Shown here one piece after another: positions 13,026 through 24,942 of a stretch of 64,000 bases of DNA. Location: positions 2,760,001 to 2,824,000 of the forward strand of contig CM060474.1 in NCBI GenBank assembly GCA_030544235.1, in the 5' to 3' direction. The position numbers and the translations under genes were made by a program. Below the pieces are notes generated by a model that saw only the letters and a program-made list of their open reading frames with translations, made no database searches and was not told the origin of the DNA. The first letter of the stretch is position 1, and each line of letters starts with the position of its first letter. The DNA comes from Lepturacanthus savala. Lineage: Eukaryota; Chordata; Actinopteri; Scombriformes; Trichiuridae.

Positions 13026-14443
13026 TAATTTCTCCAGGTCTGAGTGAGGTTTATTTCAATCAGGGGCTGTTTGACTTTTTCTTGGGATCACTGACATTAA
13101 GTGAACCGAAAACATTTCAGAAGAGCCTTCAGGAACAAATTCAGCTTTAAATGGGGGTGAAAAAAAAGGCAAAATAGATTTCACACTTTTCATGACGAAT
13201 GATCTGATTGGATGATGCAAGTCTCCAGTGAGGGAGAGCAGGAAGTGTACGAGAAGGAGAAAAAAAACAAGAGATAGAGGCACAGACGGAGTGTGGGATG
13301 AACAGCAGGGAGACAAGAAAGAGGGGGATAGAAAGGAGGTGAGAGAGATGGAGAGAGGAGGTGGGTGGCAGACGCTTCCTGCGGCACCCTTGGGTGACGT
13401 TTTTGCTTTTCTTTGCATGCACGCGTGCATGTGTGTGTGTCTGTGCACACGCACACCGCAGATGAGTAATGGCCTCTGACGCGCATGTCTCTCTTGTTCC
13501 GTCCTCCATCCGTTTCATCATTACATGCCATCAATCTCACCGTCTCTCAATCTCTGTCAGCTCCCTCTGTTCCCCTTCTCTTTTTCCCCATCCTCCCTTT
13601 TTTCCTACTTTAACACAAGACGGGCTTACGCTACATTGTCTGCAAAGTCCTTGAGGTGTTTAACTCCTCGCCACCACTTCCTTCTCCTCCTCTTCCTCCT
13701 CCTCCTCCTCTCCTTTATGCTGAAGCATCGCTCTGTTTCTCACCTGAGCCCCAGTTTAATTTCACTGTGAGAGCGGCGCTCACGCACCCAAGTGCACACA
13801 CACTTAATCATTCACTCACGCGGCGTGCTCGCACACACCAACTCTCAAACAAACACACACATACACACTCAAAAGGAGCTGTCAAGAGTAATGGTGTTTA
13901 GTGTAATTCACTGTACTGCCGGTGTAGCCTCTGCTTTCTCAATAGGAATCATTATAGAGATTACATAATGGGGGTAATTTTTCTTCTGCTGTATGCAGCG
14001 CTGTGATGGCTGTACAAAGTGTTTTTGGAGGCAGGAGAAGCCCAGTTAGCGGCAGCTGAGAAGTAAATGGGTCCGGCACAGCCCGGCTAAATCAGCGCCC
14101 TGTTAGCCTACCTCCCCCTCTCGCTTCAAATCCATGTCTATTACTCTTAACAAACCAGAATGGATCCAGCATATTGATCTGTTGGCAGGGGAATGCTCTC
14201 TTTGTTGGAACACACACTGTAAAAGGAGAAAAGGTGATCCCAAAGTTCTCACAGAGGAAGCAGGAAATGTGGACACCATTACTGTACTGTACCACGAGGT
14301 TCCTGAGTGTTATCACTCTGAAATGAAGCTCATATGGTGTTCTATCAGGATGTTATGCTGCTCTAAAGGCTCCCACAACAGTGTTTTTCCTCATTAAAGG
14401 AATACTTTGCTGAATATGTCTTCAGTGTATGAAATACTCACCT
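13026..14443. other. Non-genic DNA
   Basis: Contains purine-rich 13230-13370 and pyrimidine-rich 13540-13740 stretches and several CA-rich bits. The overlapping open frames reflect this composition. Confidence 0.6.
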
Positions 14444-14757
14444 CAGTCAGTCATCTTCTATACCTGCTTATTCCTCATTAGGGTCACAGGGGTCTGCTGG
14501 AGCCAATCCCAGCACATTATGGCGAGAGGCAGGGATACACACACCATTCACTCACACATACGGGCAAATTACAGTCTCCAATTAACCTGAGCATGTTTTG
14601 GGAGGAAGCTGGAGTACCCGGTGAAAACCCACACAGACACAGAGAGAACATGAAACTCCACACAGAAAGGTCCCAGACCCAGGACCAAGGAGGTCTTGAA
14701 CCTGCAGCCTTCTTGCTGTGAGGCAACAGCGCTGACCCCTCCTGCACAGTGTCGCCC
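14444..14757 (-). mobile_element. SINE-like repeat copy, minus strand
   Basis: This is the reverse complement of the 972-1334 family. It opens with the CAGTCAGTCA tail and the complement of the conserved AATGAGGAATAAGCAGG, and ends with GAGGCAACAGCGCT and GTGTCGCC, the head. It is nearly full length and slightly more diverged in the middle. Confidence 0.85.
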
Positions 14758-15012
14758 GAAACACACACCTCTCTTGGCAAAAGTTGTTCCTTTATGGAGG
14801 ATAGCGGTGGTCACACAGCTGATAGAAACTCAATCTCAGTGCAAGAATAAGGTGTCAAAGTAGATGTAAAAACTTCCAAGAACCAACTGGGAAATCAGCT
14901 CTGAAATGCGAAGAGAATGTCTTTGTGTAAAATGTTTTTAGTCGCCTGAAATTTCAGCAGTAAACCAGTCTCCAGAAATTCCACTTTGTCCACCATCAGT
15001 AACCTAATATAC

Positions 15013-15147
15013 CGCTGCATCTCAAATAATTAGAATATCATGAAAAGCATCAATATTATGCCTTTATTTCTTGTAATGGGTTTTACTTTCTGGAGTGATT
15101 GAAAAAAAAACTTTTTCATAATATTCTAATTATTTGAGAGGCACCTG
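15013..15147. mobile_element. Small mariner-like MITE, 135 bp
   Basis: Near-perfect terminal inverted repeats flank a short core: GCATCTCAAATAATTAGAAT on the left and ATTCTAATTATTTGAGAGGC on the right. The TGCATCTCAAATAATTAGAATATCATG terminus is characteristic of a widespread vertebrate Tc1/mariner-type non-autonomous element (family recognised from memory, not searched). Confidence 0.8.
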
Positions 15148-15245
15148 TAAAAACTCATAAACTAGGCTTTGTCTGTGACCATTCATAACAGCACCGAAGC
15201 TAAAAAACCCCACAAAAACATAATCACAGATTCATACTTGACAGA

Positions 15246-15272
15246 TGACTATTATTATTATTATTATTATTA
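15246..15272. repeat. (ATT)n microsatellite
   Basis: GACT then ATT repeated about eight times, directly beside the MITE at 15275. Confidence 0.9.
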
Positions 15273-15274
15273 CA

Positions 15275-15613
15275 AGATCTGCAACAATTAGTCATTTAAT
15301 CGAGCAGTTGCAAACTAGTACATTAATTGCCAATTATTTTGATAATCTATTTGAATCCTTTTTAAGAAGAAAATTCTCTGGTTTCAGCTTCTCACATCTG
15401 ATTATTTTCTGGTTTCTTTATTCTTCTATAATAGTAAACTGATGATCTTTGAGTTGTAAACTGTCTGGACAAAAAGACATTTCAGGTTGGATCTTTGGGA
15501 AACACTGATTGACATTTGACACCATTTAATGAATGAAACAATCAATGAATTGATTCAAAAATCAATAGATTAATTGACTCTTATTAGTCACTAGTGGTTA
15601 GTTGCAGCCCTAG
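15275..15613. mobile_element. Palindromic MITE, full-length copy
   Basis: The ends are ATCTGCAACAATTAGTC and GGTTAGTTGCAGCCCTAG, imperfect inverted repeats of each other. The body holds AAATTCTCTGGTTTCAGC, TTATTTTCTGGTTTC and GTCTGGACAAAAAGACATTT. It is 339 bp long and is the best-preserved representative of this family here. Confidence 0.8.
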
Positions 15614-16271
15614 TTACTACTTTTAACAATTACGTGGATAAACCACAAACAAACGCAACAAGTTTATAAAAGACAAACAACTATACTATGTTAACCAAAG
15701 AAAGATCAGATCAGTAGTGTATTGAGTGGAAGAAAATCAGACATTAACAATTGCTGTTTTATTTCCCATAGTTTTTTTTTTCTGGTTAAGTCCAGTAATT
15801 AAAGTTTATTATAACCTCTATAAATATTTAAATCCACTCTGGAGCAACTAAAGCTGTCACTTGTTTGCTCTTCATGATCAAATAGTCGACGACTAAATGT
15901 GAGCGTGTGAAACGTCGCCTGCAAAAACTCTGTAATTAAATAACTGGTAAGTCTTTCCACTGTTGGTACTCGGGGAAAAAACGTCTTCAGACGTGCCCCT
16001 GATTTCAGTGAGAATTTAATTTGCGAATTTGAAAGGGTATAACAAAAAAGTAATTTGAGGATTATAACAAATTAATGTTACCACGGAGCACAGCAAAGTC
16101 ATAATATCACTTCTAAAATGAGTAATAAATAATGTGTAACACTGCCAGGTTCCAGTATGATGGAGTAATTGACTCTCCTCTATGCTGCTCCGAGGTCATT
16201 ACCTCCCCAGTGATGATTCATATGTTCTCTAATTGCTCTGACATCATCCATGTTGGATACACACTGTCTCT

Positions 16272-16274
<3 letters not shown>

Positions 16275-16316
<42 letters not shown>
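16275..16316. repeat. (AC)21 microsatellite
   Basis: Pure AC. A second tract of (CA)22 follows at 16553-16597. Confidence 0.95.
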
Positions 16317-16318
<2 letters not shown>

Positions 16319-16546
16319 TGTTTTCTCTCTTGGCTCAGCAGCAGATGAGGCTGCCAATATTGTATTTACATTAAATGTGTGTAATTTGATAGACACTGAG
16401 AAGAAGTCTACTTTGGCATCAATATGGCCACACAGGTGTCTAACCTTGACTCTTCAACCAGCATGGCTATTCATAGGCCATTAATTAGAGCAGCGTCCTG
16501 CTAATTAACACACAGGCACACTCGCTTTTCTCTCTGGCACACACAC

Positions 16547-16552
<6 letters not shown>

Positions 16553-16597
<45 letters not shown>
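16553..16597. repeat. (CA)22 microsatellite
   Basis: Pure CA, preceded by a shorter ACACACAC tract at 16540-16548. Confidence 0.95.
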
Positions 16598-16599
<2 letters not shown>

Positions 16600-19500
16600 C
16601 TTCTTCTTCCCCCTGCACTCCACTCTCTTCACGTTTGAGTTCCGTTTAATGTGCCCTGTTTGATTTGCCCTACTAAAGTAATGAGTTTGGAAAGCAGACA
16701 AAAATTCTGAAGTGTGTTTTGGAGGAGCCTCGGGATAATTTGAAGTCCTGGGGTCGGTAGTAGAAGTGCGCTCGCACATGCGCGGAAATACACGTGCGCA
16801 GAGCACCGCTGCGTAGCGCTGCTTTGTCTAGTGTATTATGAGTATATTTTACAGAGTGGAGAGAGAGGTTTTACGCATTTTAAATGTTCTTCAGAGAAGC
16901 CAAGCGAAACTGAATCAGAGAAAAGGACTGTTTTTCACTCTAAATAGTCTTTCATTACAAAAAATAAAATAAATATTTCAGTTGTGTTTTGAACAAATCA
17001 CCTGCTGGTCCTTTAGTTCAAGTCTTGAGCTCAAAAAAGAAAAGTCTGTATCAAATTAAAAGTTTTGTTTTGTTTTTTTTAGCAAAGTCCCAGTCAATAG
17101 TAAACCTTATTATATTCCAGTTAGAATTTTTATTTTATATAATTTTATAATAATGAGCTAGCATGCAAATATGTTTCTGACACAACATCCCTCACACAGT
17201 CCATTTACATGCAGGTTTGTGTGCATGCATAAACAGTAATTAAAACCCACTATGGTAAATTAAACATAACGTTACTAGCCGGTGAAAAGCTTGTAACTCC
17301 ACTTTTTCATGTTTAAATTAGTTTTTAACGAACTTGTGCCATTAGATCATTCTCCATTTTGATTGTAGTTTTCAGGAAGTTTAACCAACAGGAAAATAAT
17401 AAACTGACTAAAGAAGTGTTTCAGGTGAAAACCAGAGTTTTTTTTTTTTTTTTCCATCTTCTGAAAAATTGTGTTTTTGGATTCACAAGGTTTTCACCCA
17501 CCAGTGACAATGAGACATACATTGATTACTGCACAAGGGGCAAAGACAACAGCACAATATAGTCTATAATATAGTATATAAATTCACCTACATCACAACT
17601 CAACAGAATTACAGAATTTGAAAAAAAGAAACATAATGCACAACATAATCACTCTGATATCCATCTATAACTGGCACAGAGAGAAGGAAAGAGAGAGAGA
17701 CATTGACATTGTGACATAGGAAATGAGCTTGTGAGAGATATTTTAATGATGAATTTTATTTAGTTATCAATATAATTAACAAAAAACATGTTTTTTATTA
17801 ATTCAAGTATTTATACATCAAAAATGCCATTTTTGAGAAACGCTGACCTACAGGATAGCAGTGAAAAATACAGAAAGATAGGATAATGTGTCTTTGGTGG
17901 GAAAGAAGTTATTTTCTTTACACCTAAGTGTTGTTTTCTTTACAGCTAAAACCAGGTGTTTTAACAGTGGCCTCATAACATGATGAACTTGAATTTTTCG
18001 CTTTCAAATCTAAATTCAAGTTAAGTCTTTTTCCAGCCTTGTGACTAAGTGAAATCTTAATTCATTATGTGTTCGTATGCGATAAGATTTATAAAAGTAG
18101 CTCTCTGCAGATGAGCTTTAAAAATTGAACTTGTAATCAATGTATTCCGAGTAGATTAACAAGCAGAGACAGCTTTGCCAGAGCTGCTAAACAGGTAAAA
18201 GCAGCTTATTCAGAGCAGGTTAAAAAAAAAGATAAGGACAGCTCCTGCAGAATTAAAAGATAAAGACGAGTGAAGTAGATTAGACCTATTAAAACAGAAC
18301 AATGTTTACCCAACACAGACAAATCTTGTTGTCTAAACAATAACAGCTGTGATTATGATGTAAACAAGTAGCACCACCGCGTTTTCACATCTTTTCCTTG
18401 TGCCAAATATGATTTGCCAGTTACATTACGAGCACTTAGGAGCTGGATCAGCGCCGCTGCACCATTTCCTCATGCAGTCGCGCAAGCTCACTAACCAATA
18501 CTGTCAACCCCAAACTGTCTGTCCCATCAGAGGGAAAAAGTGCTGCTGGGCCGCTGCAAATTGCAACATTTCAAACATGGAGTGAAAAGTTAAGTGACAA
18601 CAAATGATATATCTGGCGAAGGCTGGATACTGGCCAGAGGGAGGTTGAGGTATGGGAAGGGAAATGGGATGCATATGAGCCCTCTTCTTCTTCTCCTTCT
18701 TCCTCTTCAGCATTCAACCCTCATCCTGAAACTAACGCGGCGACGTGGTGCGCCTACGCCCGCAGAAACGGGAGAGACAGGCAAACAAGGATGAAGTGAG
18801 AAAAAGTAGATGATGGGTGAGGGCTGAGCAGCAGGGTGAGAGAGGCTGAGAGAGCTGGAGAGACGGCGGCGGGCGGGAGCGAGAGATGCAGAGAGATGGT
18901 TCATTAAACATTTAGAGGGATGGAGAGCAGACAGGCCTCCCCATTTCTCTCCTCTTACTGTTCAGGAGATAGGAGATTGAATGCAGGGCTGCCTGCCTGT
19001 GCACCAAAATACACCACTGTTAGCACGTTGTGCTTCTGTGTGTTTGCGTGCACGCACACGTGTGTTTTCCACTGCTCCGAAATCCCTGCTTGTCCCCACA
19101 GGTCTAAATAATAGCTTGGAAATGTAACAGCACGACCCTAAATATAGCATCCCCAGTCATGCCGTAACACTGCGCTTAATCCCTATATCACAACACACAC
19201 ACACATACGGAGACACACGCAAAGACAAACACGCAGGGTAATGCAATTCCAAGGTTAGCCAAAGGAATTACGTGTTAGCCGAGCTTACCCACAGTGAATC
19301 TGCCTCTCCATATAAACTGGAGTGTATTTACCCTTGTACACACCTCGGTGTATTGTCCCATTTAGCACAGTTCCCACTCATGCATCCTAATGGCCCCAGA
19401 GAGCCAAGGAGTCTCTGCTGTCTGTTATTAGCGAGCAGCACAGATCAATGGGCTCTGGGACTGCAGCACTAGCCTGTTAGCGTGTCCCCCATTCAAAACC

Positions 19501-19788
19501 ACTGAGCCGTGGCTAACGCCACAGCTAAAGTGTTTGCTAGTATAGAGTCTCCGAAGTGCGGAGGCGCCACCTGTACCCGCCCCACTTCCATGGATGCAAA
19601 GCTGAACTCCAAAGCCAGTGAGAAGTGAGAGAAGAGCTGTGGACAAAAGATGAGTGAGTCGTACAACAAGGCTTTGATTGTGTCTGTTGGTTTTATAGGA
19701 TTTAAAGGGTCAGTTCATATATTTACAACAAAACTATAGTGAAAGTACTAATCACAAAGTACTTATTATGGCTATAGATTTTATTTGA

Positions 19789-19864
19789 CACTAGAACCTC
19801 CAAAGGGGGTCAATTTGACCCGTTGGCGGCATAAGGTCAATAGCATATGCTGGCAGTTCTAGTG
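19789..19864. mobile_element. 76-bp inverted-repeat element, possibly piggyBac-like
   Basis: The ends CACTAGAACCTCCAAAG and CTGGCAGTTCTAGTG are imperfect inverted repeats. Near the left end lies the hairpin GGGTCAATTTGACCC. The flanks TTGA and TTAT are each one change away from TTAA, the piggyBac target site. The classification is an inference from ends and flanks only. Confidence 0.4.
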
Positions 19865-22614
19865 TTATCAAGGAAGTCCGTTTGATTTTGACGTGAATAC
19901 AGAGCAAAAAAAAAAGAGAAAGATAATGGTAATAACATAGCAATATAATATAATAAAATAACAGTGATTTAGGAGCTCTTTAGGAGCCTCTAAAAAATAA
20001 TATCTCCTTGGTTCATATAAAATATCATATCTCAATATCACTGCATCAGGTTTCAGTCTACTCTGTATATTATTCCAGACAAATGGGGCGAAATATCTGA
20101 AGGCTGTTTTTCCTCGATTAATATTTATTGCAGGAACATATAGTCTCAGCCAGCCCTGACAGTGGGTGTTAAAAGTGTCCTGGGCACAGTACTGACCATA
20201 AATAAGGTGGTGATTTTTTTAAGTGGTCCTTTCTGAATGAAAAGATAAAAGCGTTGATCCCACCTAACAAAGCGGGGGGGCCGGCATGGGTCATCAGTAA
20301 TAAATCAAAGAGTGGAATGATAGACCGCATCCAGATGTTTAAGATTAGAGATGGGAGCTTGTCTATAAATAACATTGCCTCAATCTGATAGAGAGAAATT
20401 TGTGATTCCACAGTCCTTTTCTTACTACATAATGGGAGACAGGACCTATTGCTATATAGAAGAAAAACAGTTTTTGTGGGAAGTAAATTCATCACCAATC
20501 CATTTTTTTCATAGGAGTTAGAAGGATGATAGCCTGGCTCCACCTTCCTCCATACTTCCCATACACTCAGATTTCATTTTCCTTGTTCCCACCTTCCTAT
20601 GAGTTAACACTCTTCAATGGAGAGTCAACAGACTCTGTCCAGATAAAATGTCGATGAGGGCTTTGGTAGGACCATGCAACAAACCAGAACCAAAATGGTA
20701 GCCAATCTTGGTTCTCAGCAGAGGGAGAGAAACATGAATACACATGTGTTGTCATAAATTGTGTTCCTATAGGATTTGTAGCATATTGTATTGTATTGTC
20801 AGTACTTCAGTAAGTTGTTTCAGAGGCATTGGGTTCTGTATTATGGCAATAATTGAGTTGACAAAAGCAAAAATGTACTTTGAAGTACTCCTGTACTTGC
20901 TTTTCAACCTTTATTTTGATTGGAGTAATGGTTGAACAGGTGTATCTATACACCGACTCAAGTATTTGAGTTGTGTACTTTGTCCACCACTGTACCAATG
21001 ACACAGAGTCTTTGTTAACACATTAGCCATAACAACTGTATAAAGTGGGGAAATGGTTGTTTTGGATGGATGTTTTTTTCTGCCCTCTAGTGGTCAGAAA
21101 TCAATGTCTACAGCTTTATACACTAGATATTGAGTTTTCAATGAGTCATCCATTGGTTATGAAGTTTGTCTTGCATAACTTGTGTTAGAACAGATCAATA
21201 AAGTGTATGGGAAGGCAGCTGGATCAATTCAGAAGAGCAGTTTGAAGTCTTCACAAATATGGACAATGTTACTTTTATATATTATATGTCTGAGAGGTCA
21301 GCGCTGCTAAGCTGTTGGCAGTCAGCACTGACAAGAATATAGGTTCTTTGGAAGAAAATACTTAAAAAAATAGACATGAAGATATAGTGCAAAATGTCAG
21401 CTGATACAATCTAAACACAATTCACATTTGGCCTGCTTAATAGCCAATATCGGTCAATAATTTGATGTGTTTGCATCTGGGATCTTACAGGGACACTCAG
21501 CTGTATGCGCACAGACACACATGCACATGCATAATCAGGCAATCCCTCTCCCTCTCCCCTGCTCCATCAGCATATGTCAGCATATGGCTCCCTCCTCAGA
21601 GAGACTGTTGAACATACTGATCCAGGATTGATTTTGCTCTGGGGGTCCTGACCTGGTATGGATGGCAAAAAAGGAAAGGAAGAAGGAAATAAGAAAGGAA
21701 AAAAGGGGGACAGGTTTCTCCTCAGACGTTTCAACCTTATCTCTGTCCTTACATTGACCGGTCTGATGCTGTTATTGTTGGGCTCTTGCTCCCTCCACCA
21801 CACTCTTCAACCACCGCTGTGCATGTTTGTGCGTGTGTGCGTGTGTGCATGTGTGCATGTGTGACGAAACATACCGCCGTATTGAGCCATCTGTTCCAGC
21901 GCTAATTGGTATGCATGACAATGTTTTTCCAACCCATAAAACCTAATGAAAATGAACACCCTACCCGCCCTAATATCCCTTAATGTTATCACCCTTAATG
22001 TCATCTCTGCCCCACCCCCTTCCACCCCATCCCTCCTCCTGTACAACATTATAGGCATAATTACACCATAGTGGGCATTAGCAGCCATATTTTAGTGCTA
22101 GGTGCAAAGACTGGAGGTGCCCTGCTGCCTCTCTGTGGAAATCTGTCAGCCGTCTAAGATCCAAAGCCCTCCCAACCCCCCTATAAACTTGGCTCAGAGT
22201 GTGAATTGTTCTAATTTTATGGAGTGAAGGCCTTGGAAACACAGGGCTACAATGTGCAAGTGATTTCCTCCTTAATGCTGACGACACACTTAAGGAATCA
22301 GGCAAGCAGAGCTAGAGACAGGAAGAAAGAAGGAAGGGATATAAAAGGGAAGAGATGTAATAAATGCATGTATTATATGGAAGAATGTAAACAGGTGGTA
22401 ACCTTATTAATTATTAACTAACCTGAAATCATGTTGTGCTGTGAAACACAAATGCCAGATGAAGCCATTTTCTAAAATAACAGTCAATGAATCCCTGGTT
22501 TATCAAAGTAAAATATGGAATGTGTAAATCCTTCATTGGGATTGATAAAGTTCTCCCAATACCTACATGTATATCAAAAATATAAAGAACTCTGGGCTTC
22601 TATTGAAAGCTTTG
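19865..22614. other. Non-genic DNA, possible old repeat relics
   Basis: 20040-20550 resembles decayed dispersed sequence and contains a 124-codon minus-strand open frame without recognised similarity. One teleost repeat fragment follows at 20690-20998. The rest is unique-looking. Confidence 0.5.
20690..20998. repeat. Teleost ACTT/AGTA-rich dispersed repeat fragment
   Basis: It contains GTACTTTGAAGTACTCCTGTACTTGC and ends CAAGTATTTGAGTTGTGTAC and TTTGTCCACCACTGTAC, the usual end of a frequent fish repeat (class unknown). Confidence 0.5.
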
Positions 22615-23240
22615 AGATTTTACTTTGGCAGGACTTGAGACTTGACTTGGGCTTGTCTCAACCTCCTTAGAATCTGTTTTGACAAGACTTGACATTCAAA
22701 ACCTGACTTGAACTTTCCTCAATTGACTGACATTCATTCCGTTTTACAAGAATCTCATTGACTTTGATTTGATAGGTTTGACTTGATGTGAAATGGAATC
22801 TCCTGGAATGACCTTGAGGCTAATTTTGACAAGACTTGGACAAAAATTGAGTCTTGACTTGAACTTGGTGCATTAGACCTGACTTGCTTGCCTTGACCAA
22901 ACTTTACAAAGCAAAACTTTGCCTCAACTGACCTGAAATCCACTTTGACAAGCAAGATAACCTTGACACTTATTTTGCCAAGATTTGGACTTCTCTCAAT
23001 TGACTTGACAGCTATTTTGTCAAAGGTTGGAGCTTGAGACCTGATTTGACGCTTGACCAGACTTGACAAAACAAAACTTACTTTGCTTCAACCAATGTGA
23101 AACCAACACTTCAGGCAACTACATTGACTGACTACACTGACTTGAATTGAACTTTTTTTTTTTTTTTTTTTTTCTGATTGATTAAGACGTGTTAAAAAGA
23201 CTTAAGACTGTGACTTTGACTTCTCTGGAGTGGCTCGGGG
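22615..23240. repeat. Decayed tandem repeat with GACTTGA core
   Basis: About 600 bp are built from variants of ACTTGACTTG, TTGACAAGACTTGA, CCTGACTTGAACTT, TGACTTTGA and CTCAACTGACC at irregular 10-35-bp spacing. The array is followed by a T-run of about 20 at 23153-23173 and a short continuation. No coding potential. Confidence 0.8.
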
Positions 23241-24481
23241 CTTGATTCATTTTGACCTTTTTACCTTTTATTATTTCATAACTGTCATATTTCCATTACA
23301 TTAAGGGTCTTTGTGAATACTTTAACATATAGGAGGATGAAAGTGAAACAATGACAGGAGGGGAGTGATAAAAGGGGAAAAAATGTGTCAAGAAAAGAAA
23401 GAAAATGAGGGGATGAGAAGAAAAACGAGAAGGGAGGAGTAGATGGACTTAGCCAAGTGCTGTTTCATTCACATGAATCACAGCAGGGAAATTCTGGAAA
23501 GACAACCGAGCTGGTACAGTTTTGTGCGTCTGTGTGTGTTGAGTGTGTGTGACGCCACACTAAAGAATGTGTTGTACACGTGGACAAAATGCCCCAGTTG
23601 TGTTTTGTATTTAAACGGAGCCTGAGGTCAAACACACAAACACACTCATTCGCAACCACCATGAAATGATCTATGAGGGAAATTACAGTACAAACAAGAG
23701 CTTACAGATGTGTCCTTGTGGAGAAAAGTAACTTCTCAGGGTTGGCCTTTTTTCCTTTCTCTGACTTGACTACACACACACACACACACAGCGAATACTG
23801 CCCTCCCATGCCAGCCAATAAATAGGTTTCCCCTGGCTGTCTGTCTCCACTATGTTCAACTTCACCTCTTCGCTTAAGCTCCCAGCAACCCCTCCACTAC
23901 TACCACCACAACTCCAACTTCCTTCCCTCTGAGGTCGTGTGTGTGTGTGTGTGTGAGGAGCGGTAATGGCGGTTTATTAAAGTGTCAAAGGCGGTTTCTG
24001 TCTGTCCTCACCACAGGAACACTCTGATTCCCCTCCAGGAGAGCATCACACAGACAATTCCGGTGACGCATGTGTGTTTTCTAGTTTCATACATTAAAAC
24101 AGCAGCCTTGCCAAATGCTAATAGAGGTGATATTGGGGCATTTGTAACCTTTATGCTGCAAATAGTGCAATGCACTTGTGTTGTTAAATCAGTTTCGTCG
24201 CCGCCTTTTTGCTCCCCCCTTTGTGCTCTTGTTGTCTCCCTTTGTCTCTTCCCGCCGCCCCTATTACGCCATTTTCTGCCTCGACACAGTGGTTTTTCTG
24301 CTCAGTTGTCCCCTTTAGAGGTGTCACGGCCGATGTGCATGAACACACCACGGGGGTAATTCTCGTTCAAGCGGAGCACAGCAGCGGAGGTGTTACATGT
24401 TGTACAGGCACTCAGAATCGAGGATTTACTGTAAAACACTCACAAAAACAAACAAAGGATGCTGTAAAGGCCCCGGATGAC

Positions 24482-24512
24482 TTCTTCTTCTTCTTCTTTT
24501 TTTTTTTTTTTG
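24482..24512. repeat. (CTT)n plus poly-T
   Basis: CTTCTTCTTCTTCTTC followed by about 16 T. Confidence 0.9.
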
Positions 24513-24929
24513 AACCAGTGTCCCAAAGCTGAGTCAGAACTGAACCGGCACCAATCTGATACGTTCCGACCCCCCTTCCCCACGCCCCGCTCTGACCCCC
24601 CGTCGGCTTTTTCTTCTGTTCGTTAGATCGGCGTTGTTGGCCCATTTCATGGAGAAGCATTAGTCAAATGGGCCATCATCCCCGTCGGCAAGTCAGATGA
24701 TGACTTTTGGCAGAATGCTGCTGCAGCGCGGTGCCAGACAATCAGAGCCATTGCCATTTCATCACACAGCCGCACGCGGACGTACAGGCACGCACAACAA
24801 ACAAGCTGTTTCTCATTAAGTCCGCAAACATGAGAGATTGAGTGAGAGAAACGGAAGGTGATGAAGGAGGAGAAACAGGCAGTTGAAGGTTTTTTTTTTT
24901 TCCTAGCAAGTGATAAGAGAGTTGGATGA

Positions 24930-24942
24930 GGGGGGGGGGGGG
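24930..24942. repeat. G13 homopolymer
   Basis: Thirteen G in a row, potential quadruplex and sequencing-error hotspot. Confidence 0.9.

Larger units (their letters stand above)
15614..19788. other. Non-genic DNA
   Basis: AT-rich to 18.3 kb with two CA microsatellites. 18.6-19.65 kb is higher in GC and less repetitive. No exon supported. Confidence 0.6.

Noticed and set aside
20169..20543. 124-codon minus-strand open frame
   Set aside because: Non-repetitive, but no recognised motif and embedded in what looks like decayed dispersed sequence. Not enough to call a gene.
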